DNA of 64,000 nucleotides from Fen-1362 sp964597035 (lineage in GTDB: Bacteria > Planctomycetota > Phycisphaerae > Sedimentisphaerales > Anaerobacaceae): NCBI GenBank assembly GCA_964597035.1, contig CAZQWM010000005.1:1-64000 (forward strand), in the 5' to 3' direction. This document shows positions 8,042-16,067 of this stretch, piece by piece. The position numbers and the translations under genes are program-made. How positions within the stretch are numbered: the stretch's first letter is position 1; each line of letters starts with the position of its first letter. Under the pieces are notes generated by a model. It was not told where the DNA came from, did no database searches, and worked only from the letters and a program-made list of their open reading frames with translations.

Positions 8042-9874
8042 ATGGGTATTCAAAGTCGAAGATGGGGGCAAGGGGTTCCATTTTATCTGGTTAATTCTAT
8101 TTTTGGTCTTCTGATAATTCCGGGTTCGGTTTTCGCCGCCGCCTCTGGCACTGTTAAGGGCTGGGGAAGTTTTGTCGTAGGCGGTGACCTAAGACGCGGT
8201 TTTATTGCTGTTTCTTCGGGAGATAATCATTCTCTTGCCCTCAAGGCCCATGGTTCCATCGTCGCGTGGGGGAATAACTATGACGGCCAGTGCAATATAC
8301 CGGTTCCGAACCGCGATTTTATCGCCGTTGCCACAGGTTACTATTATTCTTTGGGTCTAAAGGCCGATGGTTCTATCCTCGCTTGGGGAGATAACTACAG
8401 GGGTCAGTGTGATGTCCCTTCCCCGAATACTGATTTTATCGCTGTCGCCGCGGGCGATTCACATTCTCTTGGCCTAAAGGCCGATGGCTCGGTCGTCGCA
8501 TGGGGATACAATAATTCCGGTCAGTGTAATGTCCCTTCGCCGAATACTGATTTTATCGCTATCGATGCGGGATGTTGGAATTCTTTTGGCCTCAAGGCCG
8601 ACGGCACTATTGTCGCATGGGGATACAACGGCTACGGCCAGTGTAACGTACCAGGATATACGGACTTTATCGCCATTGCTGCCGAAGGGAACTATTGTCT
8701 TGGCCTAAGGTCCAATGGCTCTATCGTTGCCTGGGGATGGAACATGAACGGCGAATGCAATATCCCTTCGCCGAATACCGGTTTTATCGCTGTCGGCGCA
8801 GGTGGTCACCATTCTTACGGGATTAAAACCGATGGTTCCATCGTTGCCTGGGGAACAGACAACGATGTTCCGACACCGAATACCGGCTTTATTACTGTCT
8901 CCGCCGGCAGGGAAGAATCTGTTGGACTAAAGGCCGACGGTTCTATTTTTGTCTGGAAAGGCAAAAGGAATGTCCAAATGCCGAATACCGACTATACCTC
9001 AGTCGCCACGAAGATGGATGGTCTTGGCGTCAGGACCGACGGTTCTATCGTCGTGTGGGGATATGGCGACGATGCCCCGGCCCCGAATACAGACTTTATC
9101 GCCGTTGCATCGGCCGAGTATTTCTATCTTGGCCTAAAGGCCGATGGCTCTATCGTCGGTTGGGGATTGTGCGACTATGGCCATTGCGATGCGCCAACGA
9201 ACAATATTGTTGCCATCGCTGCGGGTGATTTTTTCTCTCTTTCCCTGAAAAACGACGGCTCTATCATCGCCTGGGGAGGCTGCTTCGATGGCCAGTGCGA
9301 TGTCCCCCAGCCCAATACCGATTTTGTCGCAATCGCCGCGGGCAGTATTCACTCGCTTGGCCTCAAAGCCAACGGCTCTGTCGTCGCCTGGGGAGAAAAC
9401 TCCTCCGGTCAGTGCAATGTCCCTCCACCAAATGACGATTTTATCGCGATTGCCGCTGGTGGCTCTCACTCTCTCGCCCTGAGAGAAGATGGCTATATCT
9501 TCGCCTGGGGAAATAACTCTTCTGGTCAGTGTCTTATCCCCGCGCCGAATGCCGACTTTATCGCAATCGCCGCGGGCAGTTCTCACTCTCTTGGCCTCAA
9601 GAAAAACGGCTCTATCGTTGCCTGGGGCAGCAACTCCAGAGGCCAGTGCAATGTCCCGCTGCCGAATACCGGCTTTATCGCAATCGGCGCCGGCTATAAT
9701 CAAAGTGTTGCTATTTCCCGGTACTGCGAGTACAACCTTGCAGGCGATACCGACGACGATTGCAACGTAGATTTTTATGACACTGCCGAAGCCGCTTCGG
9801 ATTGGGCTTCGAACTGGCTCGCCGACTGCACCGACGCCCCGCAAAACCCTGAATGCCTGCCAAAATCGCCCTAA
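8042..9874 (+). CDS. Secreted RCC1-repeat protein with dockerin-like C-terminus
   Basis: The product is 610 aa. The start at 8042 has GGAGG 8 nt upstream; an in-frame ATG at 7991 lacks a site and would put 17 charged residues before the signal peptide (VNSIFGLLIIPGSVFAAA). The body is about 13 tandem repeats of 35-41 residues of the form 'GSIVAWG…GQCNVP.PNTDFIAIAAG..HSLGLKADG', the RCC1/ATS1 beta-propeller class, probably two propeller rounds. The tail 'CEYNLAGDTDDDCNVDFYD' with a calcium-loop-like DTDDDCNVDF is a single dockerin-like half seen in Phycisphaerae secreted proteins. It probably acts outside the cytoplasm as a binding scaffold; the ligand is unknown. It lies between the two repeat A/HNH-AP2 units and may be their cargo. 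Confidence 0.88.
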   Translation: MGIQSRRWGQGVPFYLVNSIFGLLIIPGSVFAAASGTVKGWGSFVVGGDLRRGFIAVSSGDNHSLALKAHGSIVAWGNNYDGQCNIPVPNRDFIAVATGYYYSLGLKADGSILAWGDNYRGQCDVPSPNTDFIAVAAGDSHSLGLKADGSVVAWGYNNSGQCNVPSPNTDFIAIDAGCWNSFGLKADGTIVAWGYNGYGQCNVPGYTDFIAIAAEGNYCLGLRSNGSIVAWGWNMNGECNIPSPNTGFIAVGAGGHHSYGIKTDGSIVAWGTDNDVPTPNTGFITVSAGREESVGLKADGSIFVWKGKRNVQMPNTDYTSVATKMDGLGVRTDGSIVVWGYGDDAPAPNTDFIAVASAEYFYLGLKADGSIVGWGLCDYGHCDAPTNNIVAIAAGDFFSLSLKNDGSIIAWGGCFDGQCDVPQPNTDFVAIAAGSIHSLGLKANGSVVAWGENSSGQCNVPPPNDDFIAIAAGGSHSLALREDGYIFAWGNNSSGQCLIPAPNADFIAIAAGSSHSLGLKKNGSIVAWGSNSRGQCNVPLPNTGFIAIGAGYNQSVAISRYCEYNLAGDTDDDCNVDFYDTAEAASDWASNWLADCTDAPQNPECLPKSP

Positions 9875-10315
9875 GAATTGCTCTCGCCGACGAATTAATC
9901 CCGATCCGGAAATGTTAATCTGGGTAAAACTAAACAAACGTATTAAACAAATGTATTAAACATTTGTTCAGCAAAAGCGCGCAAGTCGAAAACCCTTAGA
10001 AGCCGACTTTTTTAAAAAATTTTTTACTCCTTTACTTACCAGCACTTAAGCTCATTTTGGCCCTTCGATTTATATCAGGAAATCCCTTAGTTTTCGACAA
10101 AAGCGCGCAAGTTCGCGCCATAGGGTAGAGGGACGCGCGAAGCCAAATGGGCTTCGCGAGAAAGTAGATAGTTGAAAGTTGAGAGGGGAGAAAGTGGAAC
10201 AGTAGAGCAGGAGAAAAGGCAAAAGTAAGAATTGTGGTGTGTGTCCCCGCTAACAGCATGCGGGGATCTTCGCTCCGCTACGAGGACCTCCGCTACGCTA
10301 CGAGAGGGGTGAATT
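9875..10315. other. Non-coding stretch holding repeat A copy 2 and repeat B leader
   Basis: No gene in 441 bases. It contains repeat A copy 2 (9931-10133), ~110 bases of unique text, and from 10243 the duplicated leader of the second HNH-AP2 gene. Confidence 0.7.
9931..10133. repeat. Repeat A, copy 2
   Basis: Diverged second copy of the segment at 6814-7016. The two 'aaaagcgcgcaagt' blocks and 'gaaaacccttagaagccgac' are conserved while the AT-rich centre differs. The palindrome at its head here is 9947-9967 (acaaatg/catttgt arms). It again precedes an HNH-AP2 gene. Confidence 0.75.
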
Positions 10316-10876
10316 ATGAAAGTTAATTTAACAATCGGGCTTTTCAGCCGACTGGACCTGATTTTCGTATGGCCGGTATTGCTTTATCGATGGTGGAAAT
10401 TCGGCTATGCCTATCGCAGGATTTATCTCGGCGAAGGACAATGGACAATTGTCGATGTGCAGGATTACTACTGGCTTAAACGTTACCGTTGGGTGATTCA
10501 TGGAACGGGGCATAATTTTTATGCCATTCGGCAGGAAATTTCTGCCCCGAAAAAGACTCGCATCGTGTATATGCACAGGCAGATTGTGGAGCCGCCTGCG
10601 AAGCTTCTGGTTGACCATAGAAACGGCCATTCGCTCGATAATCGCAGAGACAATCTGCGACCTGCCACACGATTGCAGAATATATTAAACAGGCGCAAGA
10701 TTTCGAGGAAGACAACTTCGCAATACATAGGAGTTCATTTTCATAAGCCGAGGGGAAAATGGGTGGCAACAATAAGAAAAAAAGGCAAGCAAACATACCT
10801 TGGCCTGTTCGATTTCGAAATCAACGCCGCGCGCGCCTACGATGCCGCTGCAAAAAAATATCATGGTGAGTTTGCT
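10243..10876 (+). repeat. Direct repeat B, copy 2
   Basis: Second copy of 7247-7880, offset 2996 bp: identical leader and near-identical 5' two-thirds of the HNH-AP2 gene, then divergence in the AP2-coding part. Confidence 0.85.
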
Positions 10877-10912
10877 AGATTAAACTTCCCTGAAGAAACT
10901 CCTCCGTCCTGA
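10316..10912 (+). CDS. HNH-AP2 homing-type endonuclease, copy 2
   Basis: The product is 198 aa. Its first ~128 residues are the same as in the copy at 7320, including the HNH core 'LLVDHRNGHSLDNRRDNLR'. The AP2 domain differs at scattered positions ('KPRGKWVATIRKKGK', 'FDFEINAARAYDAAAKK') and the last residues are unrelated (EETPPS). Both copies look intact, so both may be active or have separate target preference. It is followed 147 bp later by the REP-associated transposase. Confidence 0.88.
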   Translation: MKVNLTIGLFSRLDLIFVWPVLLYRWWKFGYAYRRIYLGEGQWTIVDVQDYYWLKRYRWVIHGTGHNFYAIRQEISAPKKTRIVYMHRQIVEPPAKLLVDHRNGHSLDNRRDNLRPATRLQNILNRRKISRKTTSQYIGVHFHKPRGKWVATIRKKGKQTYLGLFDFEINAARAYDAAAKKYHGEFARLNFPEETPPS

Positions 10913-10992
10913 GCGAAGTCGAAGGGATCGGCTCAATTTTCACGAAGATTGATTGTAAGCCGAATATTATATCGATATAAAGTTGTGTGTTA

Positions 10993-11047
10993 GGGCAGCC
11001 ACAAAGGATGGCCAACAGAACAGGGCAACCACAAGGGTTGCCCGTAC
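10993..11047. repeat. REP palindrome pair upstream of the RAYT
   Basis: Two palindromes in tandem: an imperfect one at 10993-11013 (gggcagcc…ggatggcc) and a perfect one at 11023-11043 (gggcaacc-acaag-ggttgccc), followed by gtac. The second is the same element found inside and after the transposase gene. It lies 13 bp before the RAYT start. Confidence 0.8.
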
Positions 11048-11059
11048 AGATATAAAAAT

Positions 11060-11635
11060 ATGAGATATAATCCGGAAATTCATCATCGGCGGTCGATTCG
11101 ATTAGAGGGGCACGATTATTCACAATGCGGATATTATTTCATTACCGTCTGCACGCAGACAAAGCGGTGTCTGTTCGGGGAAATTGAAAAAGACCGGATG
11201 ATTTTGAATGACGCGGGGAAAATGATTCAATGTCAATGGAACGAATTGGTCGGGCGATTCACACATATCGAATTGGACGAATATGTCGTCATGCCAAATC
11301 ATTTCCACGGTATTATTATGGTAGGGGCAGGCCTTGTGCCTGACCAAAACGGCGTTAAAAATAATAATATTCAGGCAACCACGAGGGCAACCACAAGGGT
11401 TGCCCCTACGGCGGGGACGGCAACGGTTGGTGATATGGTAGGCGCGTTTAAATCAATCACGACACACGAATATATAAACGGCGTCAAAAATAATAATTGG
11501 AAACCGTTCGACGGCCGATTATGGCAGCGGAACTATTACGAACATATTATCCGTAATGAAACATCGTTGCGGAATATCCGTGAATATATCGTTAATAACC
11601 CATGCCAATGGCGGCAGGATGAATTGTTTGTGTAA
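11060..11635 (+). CDS. REP-associated tyrosine transposase (RAYT, Y1_Tnp/IS200-like)
   Basis: The product is 191 aa. The N-terminus 'RRSIRLEGHDYSQCGYYFITVCTQ' and 'CLFGEI' are typical of the family. The HUH metal motif is 'MPNHFHGII' (residues 78-86). The catalytic Tyr lies in 'WQRNYYEHIIRNE' near residue 158, followed by the 'REYIVNNPCQW' end motif. RAYTs are single-strand nucleases thought to move REP palindromes. Residues 88-117 (VGAGLVPDQ…TTRVAPT) are encoded by an 89-bp REP pair lying inside the gene in frame, replacing or extending a loop between the HUH strand and 'VGDMVGAFKS'. No strong ribosome site is visible. Confidence 0.9.
   Translation: MRYNPEIHHRRSIRLEGHDYSQCGYYFITVCTQTKRCLFGEIEKDRMILNDAGKMIQCQWNELVGRFTHIELDEYVVMPNHFHGIIMVGAGLVPDQNGVKNNNIQATTRATTRVAPTAGTATVGDMVGAFKSITTHEYINGVKNNNWKPFDGRLWQRNYYEHIIRNETSLRNIREYIVNNPCQWRQDELFV
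11321..11409. repeat. REP pair (BIME-like) inside the RAYT coding sequence
   Basis: An 89-bp unit bounded by inverted ends gtaggggca / tgcccctac. The left half is a gggcaggc-type palindrome (11321-11345); the right half is the gggcaacc-acaag-ggttgccc palindrome (11385-11405) preceded by a half copy. It starts exactly on a codon boundary and contains no stop in the RAYT frame. Confidence 0.85.
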
Positions 11636-11639
11636 CATT

Positions 11640-11728
11640 GTAGGGGCAGGCCTTGTGTCTGCCCTGATAATAAAATTGGTGAATGCGCGAAAAATGAAGA
11701 AGATGGCAACCACAAGGGTTGCCCCTAC
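11640..11728. repeat. REP pair (BIME-like) between RAYT and holA
   Basis: Also exactly 89 bp with the same inverted ends (gtaggggca … tgcccctac), the same two palindromes (11643-11663 and 11705-11723) but an unrelated centre. It fills the gap between the convergent RAYT and holA stops (11635 and 11734), so it may also serve as a two-way terminator. Confidence 0.85.
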
Positions 11729-11733
11729 GGGTA

Positions 11734-12798
11734 TCACATCGCTGCCATTTTCAGGACTAACTGTTCCATCGCGATTTTCGGCTGGGCGAGGCCTTTTTTG
11801 ATTGCGTAATCCGTTGCTGCCAACTGCTGTAATTGCCCGCCGATTTGCTCCAGAGTCAGGCGTTTGAGCAGTGCGAACTGGTCCTGTTTATTGTAAAAAA
11901 TCCGGGCCTTGCCGACGACTTCGTATTCGTTCAGGCCCTCTAAAAGCATCTTTTTTGCATTGAATAGCTTCCTGAAATGATACGCGAACGCGCCGACGGT
12001 CGTGTATTCGGCGGACCGGTCTTCGTCGAACATCTTTCGCAGGCGCTGGACGGCCGAAGCGGGTTGACGCTGAAGGCAGGCGTCAATCACCTTAAAGGCA
12101 TTGAAGAAGCGATTACTGCCGACAAGGGCTTCGACGTGAGTGGTTGTGATGGCCTTGTCGTTGGCGGTATAGACGGCCAATTTATCGACTTCGGTATATA
12201 AGCGAGGCAGGTCGTCGCCGGCAAGTGCGACCAGTAATCCGGCCGCGTCGTGGGCGAGTCCCTTGCCGTATGCCTCGTGTGCGTAATCAATCAGCCGGCG
12301 GGGAAGCTCGGATTCTTTAGGCGGTTTCGCGTCAATGAGCTTGCCAACCTTCGGCAGTTTCTTTGCTAAGCGGGTGCTTCTGCTCCAACTGCTGACCGTC
12401 ATTACCAGAACGCCGGTAGGGCAGGGATTGTCGAAGTATTTTTCGAGGATTTCTCGATTGGTCGAGCCGGCAGGGGCGCTCTGGCCTTCCTTTTCGTCCT
12501 GCTCATCCTTTTCGTCCTTTTCACCCTGCTCACCCCGGCTGGAGAAAAATTTGTCCGCGTTCCTTAGGACCACTACCCGCTTTTTCGAGAGAAATGGCAG
12601 CGTGCGAAGCTCATCGAGCACCTCGCTGATTGTAACCTTGTCGGCGTCAGCCACCCAAAGCCCGGTCGCTTTTTCCTCCGGCGCGATGAGTTTATCGACA
12701 AGCTCGGTGCACTTTGCATTAGTGAGTGTCTGCTCTTTGCCTGCAATTACATATATAAGCTCATTTTGCCTCGCGGCTTTAGCTTCTCTTTTCGCCAT
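11734..12798 (-). CDS. holA: DNA polymerase III delta subunit
   Basis: The product is 354 aa, normal length for HolA, the clamp-loader subunit that opens the beta sliding clamp. The N-terminal P-loop-like fold reads 'LIYVIAGKEQTL' (a degenerate Walker A region, as usual for delta). It is followed by 'LPFLSKKRVVVLRNADKF', 'CPTGVLVMTVSSWSRSTRLAKKL', 'LLVALAGDDLPRLYTEVDKLAVY' and C-terminal 'ATDYAIKKGLAQPKIAMEQLVLKM', all family hallmarks. A charged insert of D/E/K/Q residues at ~90-105 follows the KFFSSRG segment and looks disordered. It lies 32 bp downstream of gyrA on the same strand and is probably cotranscribed. Confidence 0.92.
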   Translation of the reverse strand: MAKREAKAARQNELIYVIAGKEQTLTNAKCTELVDKLIAPEEKATGLWVADADKVTISEVLDELRTLPFLSKKRVVVLRNADKFFSSRGEQGEKDEKDEQDEKEGQSAPAGSTNREILEKYFDNPCPTGVLVMTVSSWSRSTRLAKKLPKVGKLIDAKPPKESELPRRLIDYAHEAYGKGLAHDAAGLLVALAGDDLPRLYTEVDKLAVYTANDKAITTTHVEALVGSNRFFNAFKVIDACLQRQPASAVQRLRKMFDEDRSAEYTTVGAFAYHFRKLFNAKKMLLEGLNEYEVVGKARIFYNKQDQFALLKRLTLEQIGGQLQQLAATDYAIKKGLAQPKIAMEQLVLKMAAM

Positions 12799-12830
12799 CG
12801 TTAGTCTCGGCCGCGACGCCGGAAGCGGTG

Positions 12831-15563
12831 CTACTTGTGTTTCTTTTTAGCGGCCTTGCTTGTCTTTTTGGGTTTTGATTTTCCGGCGGTTTTTTTCGGT
12901 TTGGACGCCGGCTTTGGTTTGGGTTTCGGTTCGGGTTCTTCTTCGATTTCTTCTTCGGCTTCGTCTTCAACTTCGTCCTGTGGTTCGGTTTGCTTCGGGG
13001 CTGGTGTCGCGTTGGCTGATTGCTCTTTTTCCTCTTCGGGCGCTATCTTTGCTGCTGCGACGAGCTTATCGGCTTCTCTTAGTTTAATCAGCCGGACGCC
13101 CTGCGTGTTTCTGCCGATTGCGCGAATCTGGTCAAGACCGGTGCGTATGATTTGTCCATTGGCGGTAATCAGCATCAGCTCGTCGGCGAACTGCACGGCC
13201 TTGAGCGCCACGACTTTGCCGTTTCGTGAACTGGTTTTTATGTTAATCAGGCCCACCCCGCCCCGGTTCTGGGCCCGGTAGTTATCGAGCAGGGTCCGTT
13301 TGCCGTAGCCGTTCTCGCATACGGTCAGCAGCGACGCCTTTTCCTCAGCAATCACCATGTCAACCACGGCGTCGGCCTGGCGGAGGCGGATGGCGATAAC
13401 GCCTCGCGAGACCCTGCCCATAGAGCGGACCTGATGCTCGTCGAATCTTATGGCCATACCGTCGCGTGTGCCGAGTACTATGTGGTCTTTGCCGGTCGTC
13501 AGGGCGACATCGATGAGCATGTCGATGGGGTCGAGCTTTATGGCGATGACGCCGGTGGCCCGCGGGTGGCTGTATGCGGAAAGCTTTGTCTTTTTGATAA
13601 GGCCGTTTTTGGTCGCCATAACAAGCTGCGGGAGCTTTTCATCCGGCGTTTGGTCCTGCTCGGTCAGCCGGGCCACGTTAATCACCGAGGCAATCGACTG
13701 GTCGCCGAGCTTGAGCAGATTTGCGATGCTCCTGCCCCGACTCGTGCGTGACATACTAGGTATGTCGTAGACCTTTAACCAATAGCACTTGCCGCGATTG
13801 GTGAAAATGAGCAGATAGTCGTGTGTGGAGGCGGTGAACATGTGCTCGATGAAGTCGCCTTCCTTGGTGTCTGAGCCGATTATACCGGTACCGCCTCGGC
13901 CCTGCTTGCGATAGGTGTCGATAGGCATTCGCTTGACATAGCCGGCGTGGCTGACGGTTACGATGACCTCTTCCTCGGCAATGAGGTCCTCGATGTCGAA
14001 GGTCTGTATGCTTGATGTGATTTTTGTGCGCCTGGGGCCGCCGTATTTTCCCTTCATCTCGTGAATGTCTTCGCGGATGATATCGAGCAGGACGTCATCT
14101 TTGGCGAGGATTGCCTCGTAGCCCTCGATTTTGTCCAAAAGTTCGCTGTATTCTTTTGCGAGTTTTTCAATTTCGAGGCCTGTAAGGCGCTGCAACTGCA
14201 TCGTGAGGATTGCGTCGGCCTGCGGGCCGGTGAGGAACTGCTTTTGTTTTGACATTTGCTTTATGAAATCTTTTGTCAGGAGCTTTCGCAGCGTTTCCGA
14301 TTCGGCCAGCTTGAGTGGTTTTTTCATCAGGTTGAGTTTTGCAGTCGGTGCGTCGGTGGATTTCTTTATGATGTCGATTATTTCGTCGATGTCGCTGACG
14401 GCGAGAATTAATCCCTCGAGTATGTGTGCCCTGTTTCTGCATCGCCTTAGCAGGAAGGAGCTACGCCTGCGAACGACTATTTTTCGATGGTCAATAAACA
14501 AATCCAGCATCTGGCGGATATTGAGCGTTTCCGGCCTGTTATTTACAAGCGCGACGTTGGCGATGGCGAAGGTGGATTGCAACTGGGTGTATTTGAAAAG
14601 CTTGTTCAGTGCAATCTGTGCATCGGCGTCTTTTTTGACCTCGACGACTATTCGCATACCGTGCCGGTCGGATTCGTCCCTGATGTCGGCGATTTCGGAG
14701 ATATGGCCATTGCGGACGGAGTCGGCTATTTTCGAGAGTATGCTTGCCTTGACGACCATATATGGGATTTCCGTTACGACGATTCGGTCTTTACCTTTTT
14801 TGGATGTTTCGATTTCGGCCTTGGCGCGGACGAGGAGGTGGCCTTTGCCCTTGGTGTAGGCGTCGATGATTCCCTTTTTGCCGCAAATGATACCGCCAGT
14901 TGGGAAGTCGGGGCCGGGGAGCTTTGCCATTATGTCCTTAAAGCCGCACTTGGGGTCGTCTATAACGAGCAGCAGGGCGTCGCAGACCTCGGAGATATTG
15001 TGTGGTGCAAGGTTTGTTGCCATTCCGACGGCTATGCCTGTGGAGCCGTTGACGAGCAGGTTCGGGAATTTCGAGGGGAGGACGGTCGGCTCAGTTCGTG
15101 TTTCGTCATAGTTTGGTATGAAATCGACGGTGTCGTACTGAAGGTCGGCCATCATTTCCATCGCCGGCGCGGCCATACGTGCTTCGGTATATCTCATAGC
15201 GGCGGGGGGGTCATTGTCGATGGAGCCGAAATTGCCCTGCGGGTCGACGAGCGTGTAGCGCATATTCCAGTCCTGGCCGAGGCGGACTAAGGTGCCGTAA
15301 GTTGCCTGGTCGCCGTGGGGGTGATAGTTGCCGCTGGTATCGCCGACGATTTTTGCGCATTTGCGGTGCTTGCTTCGCGGCCCGAGGTTGAGGTCGTTCA
15401 TCGCGACGAGTATTCGCCTCTGTGAGGGCTTCAGTCCGTCGCGGACGTCGGGCAGGGCACGTGAGACAATGACGCTCATCGCGTAATTAAGGTACGAGTT
15501 CTTCAGTTCTTCGAGAATGGGTATGTTCTCGAATCGCTCGTGTATTTCTGTGTCTTTTTTCAT
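12831..15563 (-). CDS. gyrA: DNA gyrase subunit A
   Basis: The product is 910 aa. Start 'ERFENIPILEELKNSYLNYAM' and 'ALPDVRDGLKPSQRRIL' are classic for type IIA topoisomerase A subunits. The catalytic Tyr is in 'AMRYTEARM' and the breakage-reunion domain spans about 1-510. The C-terminal domain has beta-pinwheel blades with a GyrA-box-like 'KQGRGGTGI' and a degenerate second 'QNRGGVGL', favouring GyrA over ParC. Residues at the quinolone pocket read 'HPHGDQATYGTLV', Gln at the E. coli Ser83 position and Gly at Asp87. The last ~70 residues are an E/P/K-rich disordered tail ending in a Lys cluster. With GyrB it introduces negative supercoils; gyrB is not in this window. Confidence 0.95.
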   Translation of the reverse strand: MKKDTEIHERFENIPILEELKNSYLNYAMSVIVSRALPDVRDGLKPSQRRILVAMNDLNLGPRSKHRKCAKIVGDTSGNYHPHGDQATYGTLVRLGQDWNMRYTLVDPQGNFGSIDNDPPAAMRYTEARMAAPAMEMMADLQYDTVDFIPNYDETRTEPTVLPSKFPNLLVNGSTGIAVGMATNLAPHNISEVCDALLLVIDDPKCGFKDIMAKLPGPDFPTGGIICGKKGIIDAYTKGKGHLLVRAKAEIETSKKGKDRIVVTEIPYMVVKASILSKIADSVRNGHISEIADIRDESDRHGMRIVVEVKKDADAQIALNKLFKYTQLQSTFAIANVALVNNRPETLNIRQMLDLFIDHRKIVVRRRSSFLLRRCRNRAHILEGLILAVSDIDEIIDIIKKSTDAPTAKLNLMKKPLKLAESETLRKLLTKDFIKQMSKQKQFLTGPQADAILTMQLQRLTGLEIEKLAKEYSELLDKIEGYEAILAKDDVLLDIIREDIHEMKGKYGGPRRTKITSSIQTFDIEDLIAEEEVIVTVSHAGYVKRMPIDTYRKQGRGGTGIIGSDTKEGDFIEHMFTASTHDYLLIFTNRGKCYWLKVYDIPSMSRTSRGRSIANLLKLGDQSIASVINVARLTEQDQTPDEKLPQLVMATKNGLIKKTKLSAYSHPRATGVIAIKLDPIDMLIDVALTTGKDHIVLGTRDGMAIRFDEHQVRSMGRVSRGVIAIRLRQADAVVDMVIAEEKASLLTVCENGYGKRTLLDNYRAQNRGGVGLINIKTSSRNGKVVALKAVQFADELMLITANGQIIRTGLDQIRAIGRNTQGVRLIKLREADKLVAAAKIAPEEEKEQSANATPAPKQTEPQDEVEDEAEEEIEEEPEPKPKPKPASKPKKTAGKSKPKKTSKAAKKKHK

Positions 15564-16067
15564 AAGGCCAAGCCGTCCTTAACTACTTATAATTCTCACC
15601 GCAGAGACCGCAGAGATTAATTTTGTTTTTTCTCTGCAGTTTCCGCGTGCTCCGCGATAAAATCCGTGTTCATTTAGCGATTTTACCGGTTTTGTTATGC
15701 AATCCCTTGCGCGAGGGGCTTGCCAAGTTCCACTGCAACAAGGTACTGCCTGGTACCTGAAAAGTCAAGCGTTCATATCGCTGGCTGTGGAGATGGAAAT
15801 CCAAAGCGTAAAGCCATAGGTAAAGACTTAAAGTTATTGCGGCGGACCCTATGAGATATAGGTTAATTACCCCGCTGGGAAAATAAGCGAAGGGGTCGTA
15901 ATTCGTATTGCGTCGAGCGTGCTGTGTCGTTCGGACAATTAGTTTGTAAACACGTGGGGGGAAAAAGGCCAAGAATAAAATCAATCGGGCCTGTCTTAAC
16001 TCAATAAAATATCTATGCCTTTACAGCCATGCATTGTCAGTAAAAAATAGCTGACTGTCCCCATTTA
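15564..16067. other. Intergenic stretch upstream of gyrA
   Basis: About 500 bases between the gyrA start and the end of the membrane-protein gene. It contains 'accgcagagaccgcagag' text resembling that near 3960-4060. A 104-codon frame with a TTG start is present at 15670-15984, but I do not accept it as a gene. No terminator or clear promoter was seen. Confidence 0.4.

Noticed and set aside
8200..9720. Regularly spaced DNA repeats that look array-like
   Set aside because: Spacing and reading frame match the RCC1 protein repeats; unit length varies (105-123 bp) and there are no spacers, so this is not a CRISPR array.
9134..9937. 267-codon minus-strand frame inside the RCC1-repeat gene
   Set aside because: Antisense to the repeats; periodic composition of the repeats keeps this frame open. 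The sense protein has a signal peptide and clear repeats.
14487..15290. 267-codon plus-strand frame antisense to gyrA
   Set aside because: The sense strand is an unambiguous gyrA, and the antisense frame has no family features.
15670..15984. 104-codon minus-strand frame between gyrA and the membrane-protein gene
   Set aside because: TTG start without ribosome site, no recognisable family, basic composition without clear domain; probably chance.
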